64,000 nt of DNA from CAVVEQ01 sp963828855 (lineage in GTDB: Bacteria > Chloroflexota > Anaerolineae > Anaerolineales > Anaerolineaceae): assembly GCA_963828855.1 (NCBI GenBank), contig CAWHGB010000008.1, forward strand, positions 310,001 through 374,000, read 5' to 3'. Within the stretch, counting starts at the first letter, position 1, and the number at the start of each line of letters is the position of its first letter. Under the pieces are notes generated by a model. That model worked only from the letters and a program-made list of their open reading frames with translations, had not been told where the DNA came from and made no database searches. Positions 44,405 through 53,983 of the stretch are shown piece after piece. The position numbers and the translations under genes were made by a program.

Positions 44405-44424
44405 ATATGAACAAGTATTCATAT
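44405..44424. promoter_or_regulatory. ArsR/SmtB operator
   Basis: Inverted repeat ATATGAA-N6-TTCATAT, matching the SmtB/CadC 12-2-12 consensus. It lies 16 to 35 bases before the repressor start and overlaps a minus-strand TATAAT (44403-44408). Confidence 0.8.
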
Positions 44425-44531
44425 TTTATACGTTTTCACTCGAATGTCAAGAACAACTTGCCTGTTGTTACCTTCCTCAATACAATGGGGATGAAACCAA
44501 TTTATTGAATTGATAGGTTAAGAGGGTCCCG

Positions 44532-45335
44532 ATGAACAAGCTGCAAAGATTTCTGAGAATAAAACCACGAAAAGTCGCCATTGCTCTTGGCGGCGGCGCA
44601 TTGCTGGGTGCTGCCCACATCGGCGTTCTGGAGGTTTTTGAAAAGGAGGGCATTCATCCCGAGATCGTGGCCGGCACAAGTATCGGTGCGATCATCGGCG
44701 CTGCCTATGCCGCGGGGCAATCCGTCGAACACATGACCAGGATGATCCATATGACTAATTGGGCAAACCTGGTCAAACTCAGTTTTCCCCCTTCCCTGGG
44801 TATATTTCAGACCGATCCGATGGAGGACTTCATCCGCGAGAATATCTTCGGGCTTGATTTTTCCGAGCTCAGCCACCCCTTCGCCGCGGTCTCGTGCGAT
44901 ATCCTCACGGGGGAAAAAGTTATCCTTCGCTCCGGCCCGGTTGCCGAAGCCATTCGCGCCAGCGCAGCCTTCCCGGGTATCTTCACTCCGATAGAAATGA
45001 ACGGGAAACTCCTTGTGGATGGGGGTGTGGTGGACAACCTGCCTTCCGAAGTTGCCAGGGAAATGGGCGCGGACTACATCATCGCGGTAGACCTTTCTTC
45101 CCACCTCGGCGTTCTCCACACCCCTCAGAATTTGGCGGACTTGCTATTCGGGGTGATCAACTTGATGCATCTGCGCTCCTCCCAGCCAGATCCAAAATCC
45201 ATCGATTGCCTGATCCGACCGGATGTGGCCGAATTCAATGCCTGGGCATTTAACGATATTGACGAGATCATCGCGCGGGGCAGGGTTGCCGCCAACCAGG
45301 TGATACTCAAATTGAAAGCCGATCTGCGTGTCTGA
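44532..45335 (+). CDS. Patatin-like phospholipase (RssA-type)
   Basis: 267 residues. The oxyanion loop is ALGGGALLGAAHIG, the nucleophile elbow GTSIGA (serine), and the Asp of the Ser-Asp dyad lies in VDGGVVDNLP. Cytoplasmic, no signal peptide. The family hydrolyses phospholipid or neutral lipid acyl esters. GAGGG is upstream of the ATG. The arfB gene overlaps its last eight bases. Confidence 0.9.
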   Translation: MNKLQRFLRIKPRKVAIALGGGALLGAAHIGVLEVFEKEGIHPEIVAGTSIGAIIGAAYAAGQSVEHMTRMIHMTNWANLVKLSFPPSLGIFQTDPMEDFIRENIFGLDFSELSHPFAAVSCDILTGEKVILRSGPVAEAIRASAAFPGIFTPIEMNGKLLVDGGVVDNLPSEVAREMGADYIIAVDLSSHLGVLHTPQNLADLLFGVINLMHLRSSQPDPKSIDCLIRPDVAEFNAWAFNDIDEIIARGRVAANQVILKLKADLRV

Positions 45336-45798
45336 AACAAATTTACCCACCTTCCGCGCACAACCTTCTAGCGAAAGCAGTTCATCCAGGCGTGTCACCA
45401 TCCCTGGATCCGAGCTAGCCTTCCAAGCCGTGCATGCCTCCGGTCCAGGCGGGCAGAACATCAACAAGGTGTCTACTGCCATCCGCCTGACCTTCGATCC
45501 GTCGACCTCATCTCTGTTGGATGATGCCAGCCGGCAGCGATTGGCACATATCGCAGGGTCACATCTGGATCGATCCGGCAGGATTAATATCCTTGCGCGC
45601 CGGTTTCGCAGCCAGGATCAGAACCGCCAGGACGCCATCGATCGCCTGGGACGAATGCTCGAATCTGCTCTACGGGAACCCACCCCGCGGAAACCCACAC
45701 GGCCATCCCGTTCCTCCCAAGTGCGCAGGCTGGAAAAGAAATCTCTTCATAAACGGATCAAACAAGCCCGGAGGAAACCTGATTCCATGGAGGAATGA
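45328..45798 (+). CDS. arfB: Peptidyl-tRNA hydrolase ArfB-like (class-I release-factor domain)
   Basis: 156 residues. The RF-1 domain carries the GGQ motif in ASGPGGQNINKVSTA (G41-G42-Q43) and the codon-recognition domains of true release factors are absent. The C-terminal tail is strongly basic (RRLEKKSLHKRIKQARRK), which in ArfB/YaeJ occupies the empty mRNA channel of stalled ribosomes. Start is GTG 45328, translationally coupled to the patatin gene. Rescues non-stop ribosomes. Confidence 0.9.
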   Translation: MSETNLPTFRAQPSSESSSSRRVTIPGSELAFQAVHASGPGGQNINKVSTAIRLTFDPSTSSLLDDASRQRLAHIAGSHLDRSGRINILARRFRSQDQNRQDAIDRLGRMLESALREPTPRKPTRPSRSSQVRRLEKKSLHKRIKQARRKPDSMEE

Positions 45799-45895
45799 AC
45801 ATAAGTTTGGATGTCCTAAGATTGTTGTACAAACCCGGTAAACAGTAGGCTTGTTTGGGATAATCAGTCATATATATTTTTCTGAGGACTGAATT

Positions 45896-46849
45896 ATGAC
45901 AAAGACGATTCGCGAAAAAATCATCCTTGCAGGTGGATCCGGATTCATCGGTTCCAAATTGGCGAAAAAACTGGCAAGCGCTGGTTATGAAATTGTTATC
46001 CTCACCCGTTTTCCCAGGGCTGCAAGTGCGAACTCTTCGATTCGTTACGTCGGCTGGGATGACAGAGATCTCGGAGGTTGGACGCAGGAGATCGAGAGCT
46101 CGAAGGCGATCGTGAATTTGGCAGGTGAAAGCATCGCCGGGGAAAGCCTGCCAACCATCCTTTTCTCCCGCTGGACATTCGAAAAGAAGAAGGCCATTCG
46201 GGATTCCCGGATTTCCACCGGAAAAGTACTTGCCAAAGCTGTTCTGAAAGCCAAAAAGAAACCGAAGGTCTTCATCCAGGCTTCGGGGATCGGGTACTAC
46301 GGAACCTCATCAAGCGGACCAATCGATGAAGATTCTCCCCCTGGATCGGATTTTCTGAGCTCCGTTTCACAGGATTGGGAGGAATCGTCCAGGGGGGTGA
46401 TTTCCTGCGGCGTTCGGCATGTGGTCATTCGCTCCGGTGTTGTTCTGGATCCATCAGGTGGAATACTGCCACTGGTTGCGCTGCCAATCAAGCTCTTCCT
46501 GGGGGGCAAGCTGGGCAACGGCTCACAGTATTTTCCATGGATTCATATCGGTGACGAAATCGACGCGATTAAATACTTGATCGAAAATCAATCATGCAAT
46601 GGCGCATTCAACCTGGTCGCGCCTGAATTGGCAACAAATGTCGGTTTTGGAAAGACTCTTGCGGCGATCTTGAACCGGCCATTTTATCTACCCATTCCCA
46701 CTTTTCTATTGAAGCTTCTGCTTGGCGAGAAGTCGGTTTTGGTTCTGGAAGGCCAGCAGGCGAACCCACGGGGGCTACTTGATGCTGGGTTCACCTTTAA
46801 TTTTCCCGGTGTGGAAATAGCGCTCAATGATCTCTATCGAAACGATTGA
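45896..46849 (+). CDS. TIGR01777-type NAD(P)-dependent epimerase (SDR39U1 family)
   Basis: 317 residues. Rossmann motif ILAGGSGFIGSKLAKKL; IVNLAGESIAG; RISTGKVL; QASGIGYYGTSS containing the YYG active-site region; and PWIHIGDEIDAI. The C-terminal DUF1731 domain follows (NRPFYLPIPTFLLKLLLGE, NPRGLLDAGF). These are atypical extended SDR proteins related to plant/cyanobacterial cell-division inhibitor-like SulA homologues; the substrate is unknown. Preceded by GAGGACTGAATT. Confidence 0.92.
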   Translation: MTKTIREKIILAGGSGFIGSKLAKKLASAGYEIVILTRFPRAASANSSIRYVGWDDRDLGGWTQEIESSKAIVNLAGESIAGESLPTILFSRWTFEKKKAIRDSRISTGKVLAKAVLKAKKKPKVFIQASGIGYYGTSSSGPIDEDSPPGSDFLSSVSQDWEESSRGVISCGVRHVVIRSGVVLDPSGGILPLVALPIKLFLGGKLGNGSQYFPWIHIGDEIDAIKYLIENQSCNGAFNLVAPELATNVGFGKTLAAILNRPFYLPIPTFLLKLLLGEKSVLVLEGQQANPRGLLDAGFTFNFPGVEIALNDLYRND

Positions 46850-46850
46850 A

Positions 46851-47984
46851 ATGATGAAACCTGAATCTTTCTGCGTAAACCTGGAAAACACCATCCCATT
46901 GCTTGAACTGGATTCGCTACCCATTGCGGAAGCCCATGGAGAACTTAGCCGCATCATAGCACCGCAGATTCAACGGATTCTTCATCATCATATCAGGACC
47001 ACATCGTCGGAATTCTTGGAGAGATCAAATGTTCTGGTCAAGAGCCAGCTCTCCCGAATCGAAACCCTGCGGAAGGATCCTTCCCAGCCCTCAGTTTTAC
47101 GGGAAGGCCTGAATCTCTACCTGGATTGTCTCGACTACTGGGCGCGGGGGGCTGGACTCAAAGATGTAGCCTTCAATGACTTTTCCAGTTTGGAGCTCGG
47201 GCTTCTCCTCCAGGACGACCACCCTGGCTGCCAATCAGGGGTCTACCGCCAGCAAGATGGTTCTGTCCTATTTTGGCACACGGAAGAGGATGTGGATGAA
47301 CCGGATCTTGCGAGAGTGGACCAGCCCCGGCTGATGCGCTTCCGAAATCCCTTCAGCGATACAGTGATTCACGCTTTCATTTATCCCGATCTCCTGCCCG
47401 GGCCAAATTTCAACTGGCGCAGCGACGGACTGGTTCAGTTTGCCGATTCCCTGCTTCTACGCGAAAACTGCCGCCGGGAGGGGATCCCTGCCAACCTGGT
47501 CGCATGGTTGAGCCTTTTGCTGGAACCACAAATCCCACTTCCGCAGATCATTGAGTACCTGCAGCCGGCCTTCGATGGATACGCACTTTTCCGAATCTTC
47601 GCTACCAAAGGAAACGTAACCTGCAGCCGGGTGGAATTTGCTATGGACAAACTCCAGGAGACATTTCTCCCCGCAGCAGCAGGCGAAATGCTCGCGCAGA
47701 CCAATGTCTTCTCCGCGCAGTCCAGCGCGCTGGCGAAGCGTTTCGAACGGGAACGCTTATCTTCCCGGCGGCACTTTGAGACGCGAATTCAACGGGCGGA
47801 AAAAGCCCTGACAATTTCACCCTCAAGTGTGACTATGGGACGCATTCAGCGCATGCTCGCTTCCAATGTAGGAGGGCGCTGGGCATTCGCGAACAAGGAC
47901 GTGAAAGCCCATCTTTTCGGCAGGCTTTCATCAGATAGTCTTGAAATTCACAGTCATCCAGGGATGGCTGTTTTCCCAGAATGA
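46851..47984 (+). CDS. Ntn-hydrolase-like (C45/acyltransferase-type) protein, tentative
   Basis: 377 residues, no signal peptide. A candidate nucleophile is the cysteine in DDHPGCQSGVYRQQDGSVLFWHTEEDVDEP; the pattern Cys-x-Ser ... DG-x-V-L-x-x-HTEED, followed by a later TNVFSAQSSALAKRFERERLSSR, resembles C45-type N-terminal-nucleophile hydrolases and acyl-CoA:6-aminopenicillanate acyltransferases (CTS...HNEDW...TNHF). The resemblance is partial. It starts two bases after the epimerase stop; a start eight codons earlier overlaps that gene. Substrate unknown. Confidence 0.6.
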   Translation: MMKPESFCVNLENTIPLLELDSLPIAEAHGELSRIIAPQIQRILHHHIRTTSSEFLERSNVLVKSQLSRIETLRKDPSQPSVLREGLNLYLDCLDYWARGAGLKDVAFNDFSSLELGLLLQDDHPGCQSGVYRQQDGSVLFWHTEEDVDEPDLARVDQPRLMRFRNPFSDTVIHAFIYPDLLPGPNFNWRSDGLVQFADSLLLRENCRREGIPANLVAWLSLLLEPQIPLPQIIEYLQPAFDGYALFRIFATKGNVTCSRVEFAMDKLQETFLPAAAGEMLAQTNVFSAQSSALAKRFERERLSSRRHFETRIQRAEKALTISPSSVTMGRIQRMLASNVGGRWAFANKDVKAHLFGRLSSDSLEIHSHPGMAVFPE

Positions 47985-47986
47985 TT

Positions 47987-49153
47987 TTATGAGCGGGCTT
48001 TAATATAACCCAACGCAGCCGGGCTGATATTTTCCACCGGCATCACATCCTCAAGTTTGTATTTCATGCTCCCCAATCCCAGCTCCTCTCCATATCTTAA
48101 TATGTGATATGGATCTTTGTACGGTCCATGCAGCATTTGATAGGGATGCCCCTCGCGGGTATGCACTTCAAGCGAGGTCGGCAGGTTTTCCTCGATCAGC
48201 TTCAGCTTCGCAGTGGCATCCAAGATAGCGGTATCCACAGCGATCACATCATCTGAACCGAAGATGCCCACATCCGGCAAGATTGGCAGGCTGGTGAAAC
48301 CGAAGCAATCGCACACCGGGGATTGGTGGGTGACGAGATCCAGGTGAATGGCTTTTTTCTTTTCAAAGGTGGAAAGGACCACGCTGACGGAGGTGGCAGC
48401 CGCTTCCTGGAAGGATTCGAAATTTACTTTTTCGATCTTCAGGCTGCCAGGTGGAGCGACTTTAAGACAGCGCATGCATTGGTTGCATTGCTCAAAGTGA
48501 ATGTGCAGCTCGCCAACCTTGTGCTTATCCATCACGATCGCCCCGAACGGGCAGGATTTGATGATCTTTTTTAGCACCTTCGGATCGGGGCACTTTTCAG
48601 CGAACCAATACCGGTCGTAGTGGTGGGCATCGTGGATCGCTCCGCGCGTCTCGCCGACCATGCACCCCAGCGCCAGGTTTTTCATCGCCCCGCCGAACCC
48701 GCAGGAGGGATGACCCTTCACATGCGCGAAATTCACCAGGAAGGTGGCGTCGTTAATCAAGCCGGCGACCTTCCATTGCTTGAGGTTCTTATAGCTCTTC
48801 TCTTTGACAACGAAGTGGGAATCCTTTAATCCGCCGGCAGGATAGATCGGGCAGCCGACTGTTTCGGTGGTGTAGGCGCGCGTTTCCGCCCCCTCCACGT
48901 CCCAATCCACATCGGCGATGAACGGCTTTCCACCCCCATCCTTGATCGCCTGGACCACGCGGCGTACGAAAATCGGGTGGATGGTTGAATAGATCATGTT
49001 GTTACCAACATGCATCTTCAAAACTACCAGCTCCCCCTTCACGCGCTCCCGCAGGCGGAGCTTTTCCAGGATGACCTCCAGTTTTGCGGGAAGTGTCTCT
49101 TTCGCATCCAGGCGGGCTTGGCGGGCGGAACCAAAATAAACGGTAGGTGTCAT
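47987..49153 (-). CDS. DUF362 iron-sulfur protein
   Basis: 388 residues from ATG 49153 (AGGAAAAATC upstream). DUF362 core: VVLKMHVGNNMIYSTIHPIFVRRVV, PFIADVDWDVEGAETRAYT, FAHVKGHPSCGFGGAMKNLALG. A ferredoxin-like insertion has IKSCPFGAI and EQCNQCMRCLKVAPPG; only one four-cysteine set is evident, so a single [4Fe-4S] cluster is likely. These proteins are redox or cofactor proteins of unknown reaction. It diverges from the next membrane protein gene. Confidence 0.88.
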   Translation of the reverse strand: MTPTVYFGSARQARLDAKETLPAKLEVILEKLRLRERVKGELVVLKMHVGNNMIYSTIHPIFVRRVVQAIKDGGGKPFIADVDWDVEGAETRAYTTETVGCPIYPAGGLKDSHFVVKEKSYKNLKQWKVAGLINDATFLVNFAHVKGHPSCGFGGAMKNLALGCMVGETRGAIHDAHHYDRYWFAEKCPDPKVLKKIIKSCPFGAIVMDKHKVGELHIHFEQCNQCMRCLKVAPPGSLKIEKVNFESFQEAAATSVSVVLSTFEKKKAIHLDLVTHQSPVCDCFGFTSLPILPDVGIFGSDDVIAVDTAILDATAKLKLIEENLPTSLEVHTREGHPYQMLHGPYKDPYHILRYGEELGLGSMKYKLEDVMPVENISPAALGYIKARS

Positions 49154-49234
49154 GATTTTTCCTGTACTTCCAAGATTATTTAACGCAGAACTGGATTTTA
49201 ATCTAGAATAATGGAAATCATAATGGAGGGAACC

Positions 49235-49861
49235 ATGTTGAATCATCCAGAAGCCACTGCGCAAGCGCTCGCCATTTTACGGAATGGGAATATTTTCCAG
49301 TGGTACGTCATCACACTTCTGGCATTTGCCGTTTATGCCTATGCCAATGAATACTCAAAAAAGAACTGGAAAGGGATCGCAGCCGGTTTATCTCTCTACC
49401 TGGTGCACTGGTTTTACGAGATCCTGAATGCCCTGATCCAACACTTCACCGGCCACGCGCTCTGGACCGTGCCAACCGGAACCTCGTTTCTCCTCCTGGT
49501 GGGCGTGGGGATCGAACTTAGCTTCATGTTCGCTGTCGCCGGGTTGGCGCTTTCCAAGCTGCTGCCTGCCGATCCTAAGCTGAAGATCCTGGGTGTCAAT
49601 AACCGCATCTTTTTCGCCATTGCGAATGCAGCGTTTTTCTCGATCGTCGAGATATTCCTGGTGAAAACACCAGCGTTCGTCTGGGTCTACCCCTGGTGGG
49701 GAGCCCTGCCGGTGTTCATCTTTGTCTATATTCCCTTTTTCGTGATCGCATTCCTCTGCTACGATTGGCCGCCGAAAGTGCAGCGTACTTTTATCATCAG
49801 CCTGGCGGTTGTGGATATTGCCATGCTGGTGGTTTTCGCGGGCATTCTTCAGTGGATTTAG
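49235..49861 (+). CDS. Polytopic membrane protein of unknown function
   Basis: 208 residues, about six membrane helices: WYVITLLAFAVYAYA, IAAGLSLYLVHWFYEIL, FLLLVGVGIELSFMFAVAGLAL, IFFAIANAAFFSIVEIFLV, ALPVFIFVYIPFFVIAFLCY, FIISLAVVDIAMLVVFAGIL. HWFYEILNALIQHFTG has intramembrane charged residues (H, E). ATG 49235 is chosen since GGAGGG lies four bases upstream; ATG 49211 is also in frame. No recognised family. Confidence 0.7.
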   Translation: MLNHPEATAQALAILRNGNIFQWYVITLLAFAVYAYANEYSKKNWKGIAAGLSLYLVHWFYEILNALIQHFTGHALWTVPTGTSFLLLVGVGIELSFMFAVAGLALSKLLPADPKLKILGVNNRIFFAIANAAFFSIVEIFLVKTPAFVWVYPWWGALPVFIFVYIPFFVIAFLCYDWPPKVQRTFIISLAVVDIAMLVVFAGILQWI

Positions 49862-49869
49862 TCAACGAT

Positions 49870-51087
49870 TTAAAGTGATCTTTCCACAAATTCAGGATCA
49901 CGCATTCGGGAGATCAGGTAAGCGCATACGATCATTAACCCAACCCCCAGGAGTAGCGAACGGGTGAAAGCGCCATCGGGTGTGCGCATCGCCTCCATGA
50001 TATACACAAACACAACAGCTCCCTGGCCAAAGAGTTGGATTAAACCATTTGAGGTTCCCTCCGGGGTGGGGTAGGTGATCTCGGCAGCGTATTGGATTCC
50101 AATAGGCAATACACTGATCAGGAAGAAGCCCACCACAGCCCCCGAAATAAGCAGCAGCCAGAAATTCTGGAAAAAGGTCACACCGATCAATCCGGGAATC
50201 GCACATACGATCCCTATAAACATGTATTTCTTGCGTTTGTGTTCCTTATCCGAAAGTGAAGGCAGGATGACTGCGCCTAACAATCCCCCCACCAGGAGCA
50301 CCGCGCCAAGAATACCTGCTTCCGTTGGCGAAAAATGCCTTGGTCGAATGATCGGCTCCACCCAGGTGTTCAAACCATTGAAAATTCCCATTCCGATAAA
50401 AGAAACAGCCAAAAAGAGCAGGAAATCTCTGACTTTGAATGCGTGTTTTAACCCATCGAGCATCAACGATCGAACGTCCATTCCTTCCGGGCAAGGTGGT
50501 GTTGGTGGATATTCCTTCGCCAGCACCAGGAAAAGTACCGCGGAAATTGCAGCGATGATTCCATAGATCAACTGGACAGTGGGAATGGGCATGGTTTCGA
50601 TCAAAATTGGGGTGAGTACCATTCCGATAGCTGTACCGAGCAGGTTCGCCAGGGTCACAACACCCACAGCCGTTGCGCGCTCGGTCACAGCAAACCAGCG
50701 GGCGGGAACCTTGGCCCAGGCATTCAGGAGAAAGGGTTGACCTATGGCAATAAAAAGAGTGCAGACGAAAACAAGTGAATAATTTGCCCCTACCAGCCCG
50801 CGCAGCACCCCGAAGACACCCATAAGGATCACACCAAATCCAACCGCCTTGTGAAACCCAAATGTATCGATCGCCCAGGATGCGGGCAGTGAAAAAGGAA
50901 CGAAAGCCAGCATGAATATCATCGACAGCCAACCAATATATAGATCTGAAACCCCATAGAATTTGGCAGCCGGTCCGGTGATGGGTGAGTAACTGATCCA
51001 CAACAACTGGATGGTCAGATTCACAAACATGAAAACCGCCAGCACCACCCAGCGGTAGCGATAAACTTTAAACGTAGATTCGGTCAT
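49870..51087 (-). CDS. Major facilitator superfamily transporter (FLVCR/heme-carrier-like group)
   Basis: 405 residues with 12 predicted helices. WISYSPITGPAAKFYGVSDLYIGWLSMIFML at helices 1-2 and GQPFLLNAWAKVPARWFAVTERATA between helices 4 and 5 are typical of the FLVCR-like MFS branch (heme, choline or similar substrates); the central loop holds PPTPPCPEG. The A-loop between helices 2 and 3 is WAIDTFGFHK. The real substrate is open. AGGTGA precedes the ATG. Confidence 0.85.
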   Translation of the reverse strand: MTESTFKVYRYRWVVLAVFMFVNLTIQLLWISYSPITGPAAKFYGVSDLYIGWLSMIFMLAFVPFSLPASWAIDTFGFHKAVGFGVILMGVFGVLRGLVGANYSLVFVCTLFIAIGQPFLLNAWAKVPARWFAVTERATAVGVVTLANLLGTAIGMVLTPILIETMPIPTVQLIYGIIAAISAVLFLVLAKEYPPTPPCPEGMDVRSLMLDGLKHAFKVRDFLLFLAVSFIGMGIFNGLNTWVEPIIRPRHFSPTEAGILGAVLLVGGLLGAVILPSLSDKEHKRKKYMFIGIVCAIPGLIGVTFFQNFWLLLISGAVVGFFLISVLPIGIQYAAEITYPTPEGTSNGLIQLFGQGAVVFVYIMEAMRTPDGAFTRSLLLGVGLMIVCAYLISRMRDPEFVERSL

Positions 51088-51199
51088 GGCTCACCTGAGT
51101 TATGGTTTTTGTACTTCTCGATTATATGTCATACATGGTAACCCCGGTGCATGAGCGAAGGTTCATTTTCCGAAGGATGAGAACCGGATTAGGGTCATC

Positions 51200-51228
51200 T
51201 TGACGCTCATTTTCGAAACTGATAATAT
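51200..51228 (+). promoter_or_regulatory. Promoter of TPR genes, leaderless
   Basis: TTGACG (51200-51205), 17-base spacer, TAATAT (51223-51228), ending six bases before ATG 51235. It shares the extended string TTGACGCTC-TTTTC and GATAA with the tRNA-Glu promoter at 57803. Confidence 0.65.
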
Positions 51229-51234
51229 GACTGC

Positions 51235-52539
51235 ATGTATCTGAAGGGCAGTAAGTGGAATATGAACCGCCGAACCAAACGCGCCAATCCCTGGCGCGTC
51301 ATCATCCTAATTGGTCTGGTGGCAGCAGCGATCTATATCAACCAGGTGATCGTACCAGTCACTCAGCCGCTTTTCATTCCCACCTCCACCCCTACCATCC
51401 CGCCTGAATCGTTCGTGACCAAAGCCCAGGAGCTTGAAGCGCAAGGGAAATATGCCCAGGCAATATCGGCCTACCAGGACGCGATCAAGGCGGATCCCCA
51501 GAACCCAGCGCTGTATCTTTCCCTGGCAAGGCTTCAGATCTTCGCTGCGCGGTATGACGAAGCCGTGACCAACGCGGGCAATGCGATGCTTCTCAGCCCC
51601 AACAACCCCCAGGCAATGGTATTGCAGGCCTGGGCAAAGGGTTTGGCTGGTAATTTTTCAGGCGGGGAGGAAAGCATTAATGCCGCCATCCAGGTGGATC
51701 CAACCAACGCGCTAGCCTACGCGGTGAAATCCATCATTCTATCCCTTCGCGATCTAGCCGGAGAAGCCAAGGCTGAAACCCGCGATCAGGCGATTGAAGC
51801 TTCCCGAACCGCAGAGAGTATGGCACCTGAATTGATGGAGACGCTGTGGGCGCGTGGATTGATCCTGGAAATCACCGCCAATTACCAGGAAGCCCAGGCC
51901 AAGTATCAATCCGCTATTCAGATCAACGACAAGATCCCCGACCTGCATGTTTCCCTCGGGCGCACTTACCGCGCCCTGCAGGACCCCGAAAAAGCCATCG
52001 AGGAATTTAATCGCGCAAATGCCCTGAACCCGTCCGATCCGACCCCCCTGACGCTCATCGCGCGCACTTATGCCAACCAGGGCGAATACGGTCCGGCAAT
52101 CCAGTATGCCTCCGATGCTCTCAAGAATGCCCCCAATGATCCGGATATGTACGGAAACCTGGGCTGGCTGCTTTACCACAATTTCCAATATTCCGATGCG
52201 ATCGTGAACCTGCAGCTTGCCATCCAGGGCGGCACCAATATAGATGGGATCGTGGTAAAAGGGATGCCCCTGGATTACGGCAGGGTGGCGGAATACTACT
52301 ATACCTTCGGTCTCGCCCTTGCCAAACTGGGGTATTGCACGGAAGCCCTGCCTGTTGCCCAGGCACTCCTCAATGGCGTTCGTGATGATGAGATCGCCGT
52401 TTTCAACGCACAGGAGATCCTAAACGTCTGCCAGACCTTCGCCGATTCAGGTGAACCTACCCCCCTGCCCCTCACCACCCCCACGCGTACCCCGCAGCCG
52501 ACCGCCGAAGTTCCTGTCACACCCGTAAGTACACCATAA
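51235..52539 (+). CDS. Membrane-anchored TPR-repeat protein
   Basis: 434 residues. One N-terminal helix (WRVIILIGLVAAAIYINQVIV) leads to a Pro/Thr-rich linker and at least six TPR units: AQELEAQGKYAQAISAYQDAIKADP, PALYLSLARLQIFAARYDEAV, PDLHVSLGRTYRALQDPEKAIEEFNRA, and so on. The C-terminus is Pro/Thr-rich (EPTPLPLTTPTRTPQPTAEV). ATG 51235 fits the leaderless promoter; ATG 51262 is the alternative. The second TPR gene starts six bases after its stop and has the same layout, so they are tandem paralogues. Confidence 0.85.
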   Translation: MYLKGSKWNMNRRTKRANPWRVIILIGLVAAAIYINQVIVPVTQPLFIPTSTPTIPPESFVTKAQELEAQGKYAQAISAYQDAIKADPQNPALYLSLARLQIFAARYDEAVTNAGNAMLLSPNNPQAMVLQAWAKGLAGNFSGGEESINAAIQVDPTNALAYAVKSIILSLRDLAGEAKAETRDQAIEASRTAESMAPELMETLWARGLILEITANYQEAQAKYQSAIQINDKIPDLHVSLGRTYRALQDPEKAIEEFNRANALNPSDPTPLTLIARTYANQGEYGPAIQYASDALKNAPNDPDMYGNLGWLLYHNFQYSDAIVNLQLAIQGGTNIDGIVVKGMPLDYGRVAEYYYTFGLALAKLGYCTEALPVAQALLNGVRDDEIAVFNAQEILNVCQTFADSGEPTPLPLTTPTRTPQPTAEVPVTPVSTP

Positions 52540-52545
52540 CCTGCT

Positions 52546-53910
52546 ATGTATATCCACGATGAAAAACCGCTCTTCCGCCGCAATCGCGGGAAAGACAACA
52601 TCTACCGGGTGCTGCTGCTCCTGCTTGGATTGCTCTTTTTAGCCATAGTTCTGCGCGGATACCTGGGCGGTACTGTTACTCCGTTTTTCAGCGCCACCGC
52701 CACCCCCACCCGAACAGCCAACAATTATGCCCTGGAAGGGGAGATGTTTTTCACCGCCGGAGATCTGAATAAATCCATCGCGGCATACCAAAAAGCCCAC
52801 GAGGTGGACCCGAGCAATGCGGAGCTCCTTTCCGAATTGGCGCGCATCCAAACATACTCCACCCGATTGATCACCACCGATACCGAGCGTCTGGAAAGAA
52901 TGCAGCAGGCATTGGATTCCGCCAACAAAGCGGTCGAGCTCGCTCCCGAAGACAGCACCGCAAATGCCATCCGCGCTTTTGTGCTGGATTGGTATGCCAG
53001 CCAGGCACTTACAGCCGACCAAAGGCAAAATTACCTCAGCCAGGCGGAAAAAGCTGCCGTCAAAGCACTGCAATTGGATAACCAGAATCCACTCGCGCTC
53101 GCTTATTACGCCGAGGTCCTGGTCGATGAACAGAAATGGATGCAGGGGGAGCAGTATATCAACCAGGCACTCGAACGTAACTCGGGATTGATGGATATAC
53201 ACCGCATCGCCGCCTACACCCAGGAATCGCTCAGCAACTACACTCAGGCCATCGAGGAATACCAGAAAGCCGCGGAGATTTCTCCCAACATGACCTTTTT
53301 ATACCTTGCCATCGGGGCAAACTACCGCCAGCTCGCCTTTAAAGCGGGTACGGATGCGGAACGGACATTCCTCTATGAAAAAGCACTGGAGTATTTCGCG
53401 AAGGTTACCACCATCAATGAGCAGTTGGGGATCAAGGATCCGATCCCCTATATGTCGATTGCGCGTACCTACACTCAGATGGGGGATGCCCTGGTCGCTT
53501 CCTTGAATGCCGAGAAAGCGCTCTCCTTCGATCCCACAAGCCCGGATGTCTATGGTCAATTGGGGATCATCTACTTCAAAGCCCGCAATTATGAGGGATC
53601 CATCCCGGCTTTTAAATGCGCCATCCGTGGCTGCACCCCCGAGGAAAGCTGCGAGGTTCGCAAATGCAATAAGGATACTGACCCGGCCATTACCATAACT
53701 GGCATGCCGCTCACAGCCAACACAGCTGTGTATTACTACACCTATGGTTCGGTACTGGCAGCGCTACATCGTAAGACACAACCCTACTGTGATGAGGCGA
53801 TGTTAGTATTCGCTGAAGTTCGTGCCGCCTTCCCCGAAGATACAACCGCGATGAGCATCGTCAAGGAAGGCGAGAATATCTGCATGAGCTACGGGTACGC
53901 CCGCCCCTGA
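52546..53910 (+). CDS. Membrane-anchored TPR-repeat protein, paralogue of the preceding
   Basis: 454 residues. N-terminal basic stretch (FRRNRGKDN), one helix (YRVLLLLLGLLFLAIVLRGYL), a Thr/Pro linker (FFSATATPTRTAN), then TPR units beginning ALEGEMFFTAGDLNKSIAAYQKAHEVDP. A conserved late segment, ITGMPLTANTAVYYYTYGSVLAAL, matches VVKGMPLDYGRVAEYYYTFGLALA in the upstream protein. A cysteine-rich insertion (CAIRGCTPEESCEVRKC) is present only here and could bind metal or form disulfides. Function unknown. Confidence 0.85.
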   Translation: MYIHDEKPLFRRNRGKDNIYRVLLLLLGLLFLAIVLRGYLGGTVTPFFSATATPTRTANNYALEGEMFFTAGDLNKSIAAYQKAHEVDPSNAELLSELARIQTYSTRLITTDTERLERMQQALDSANKAVELAPEDSTANAIRAFVLDWYASQALTADQRQNYLSQAEKAAVKALQLDNQNPLALAYYAEVLVDEQKWMQGEQYINQALERNSGLMDIHRIAAYTQESLSNYTQAIEEYQKAAEISPNMTFLYLAIGANYRQLAFKAGTDAERTFLYEKALEYFAKVTTINEQLGIKDPIPYMSIARTYTQMGDALVASLNAEKALSFDPTSPDVYGQLGIIYFKARNYEGSIPAFKCAIRGCTPEESCEVRKCNKDTDPAITITGMPLTANTAVYYYTYGSVLAALHRKTQPYCDEAMLVFAEVRAAFPEDTTAMSIVKEGENICMSYGYARP

Positions 53911-53944
53911 AATATCAGAAATTTATAAGAATTTATAAACCCTC

Positions 53945-53973
53945 TTGACATCGGATTTCAAGACGGTTATATT
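53945..53973 (+). promoter_or_regulatory. groESL promoter
   Basis: Perfect TTGACA (53945-53950), 17-base spacer, TATATT (53968-53973); predicted start near 53980, just before the CIRCE-like repeat. Confidence 0.85.
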
Positions 53974-53983
53974 TGAGTTGGTT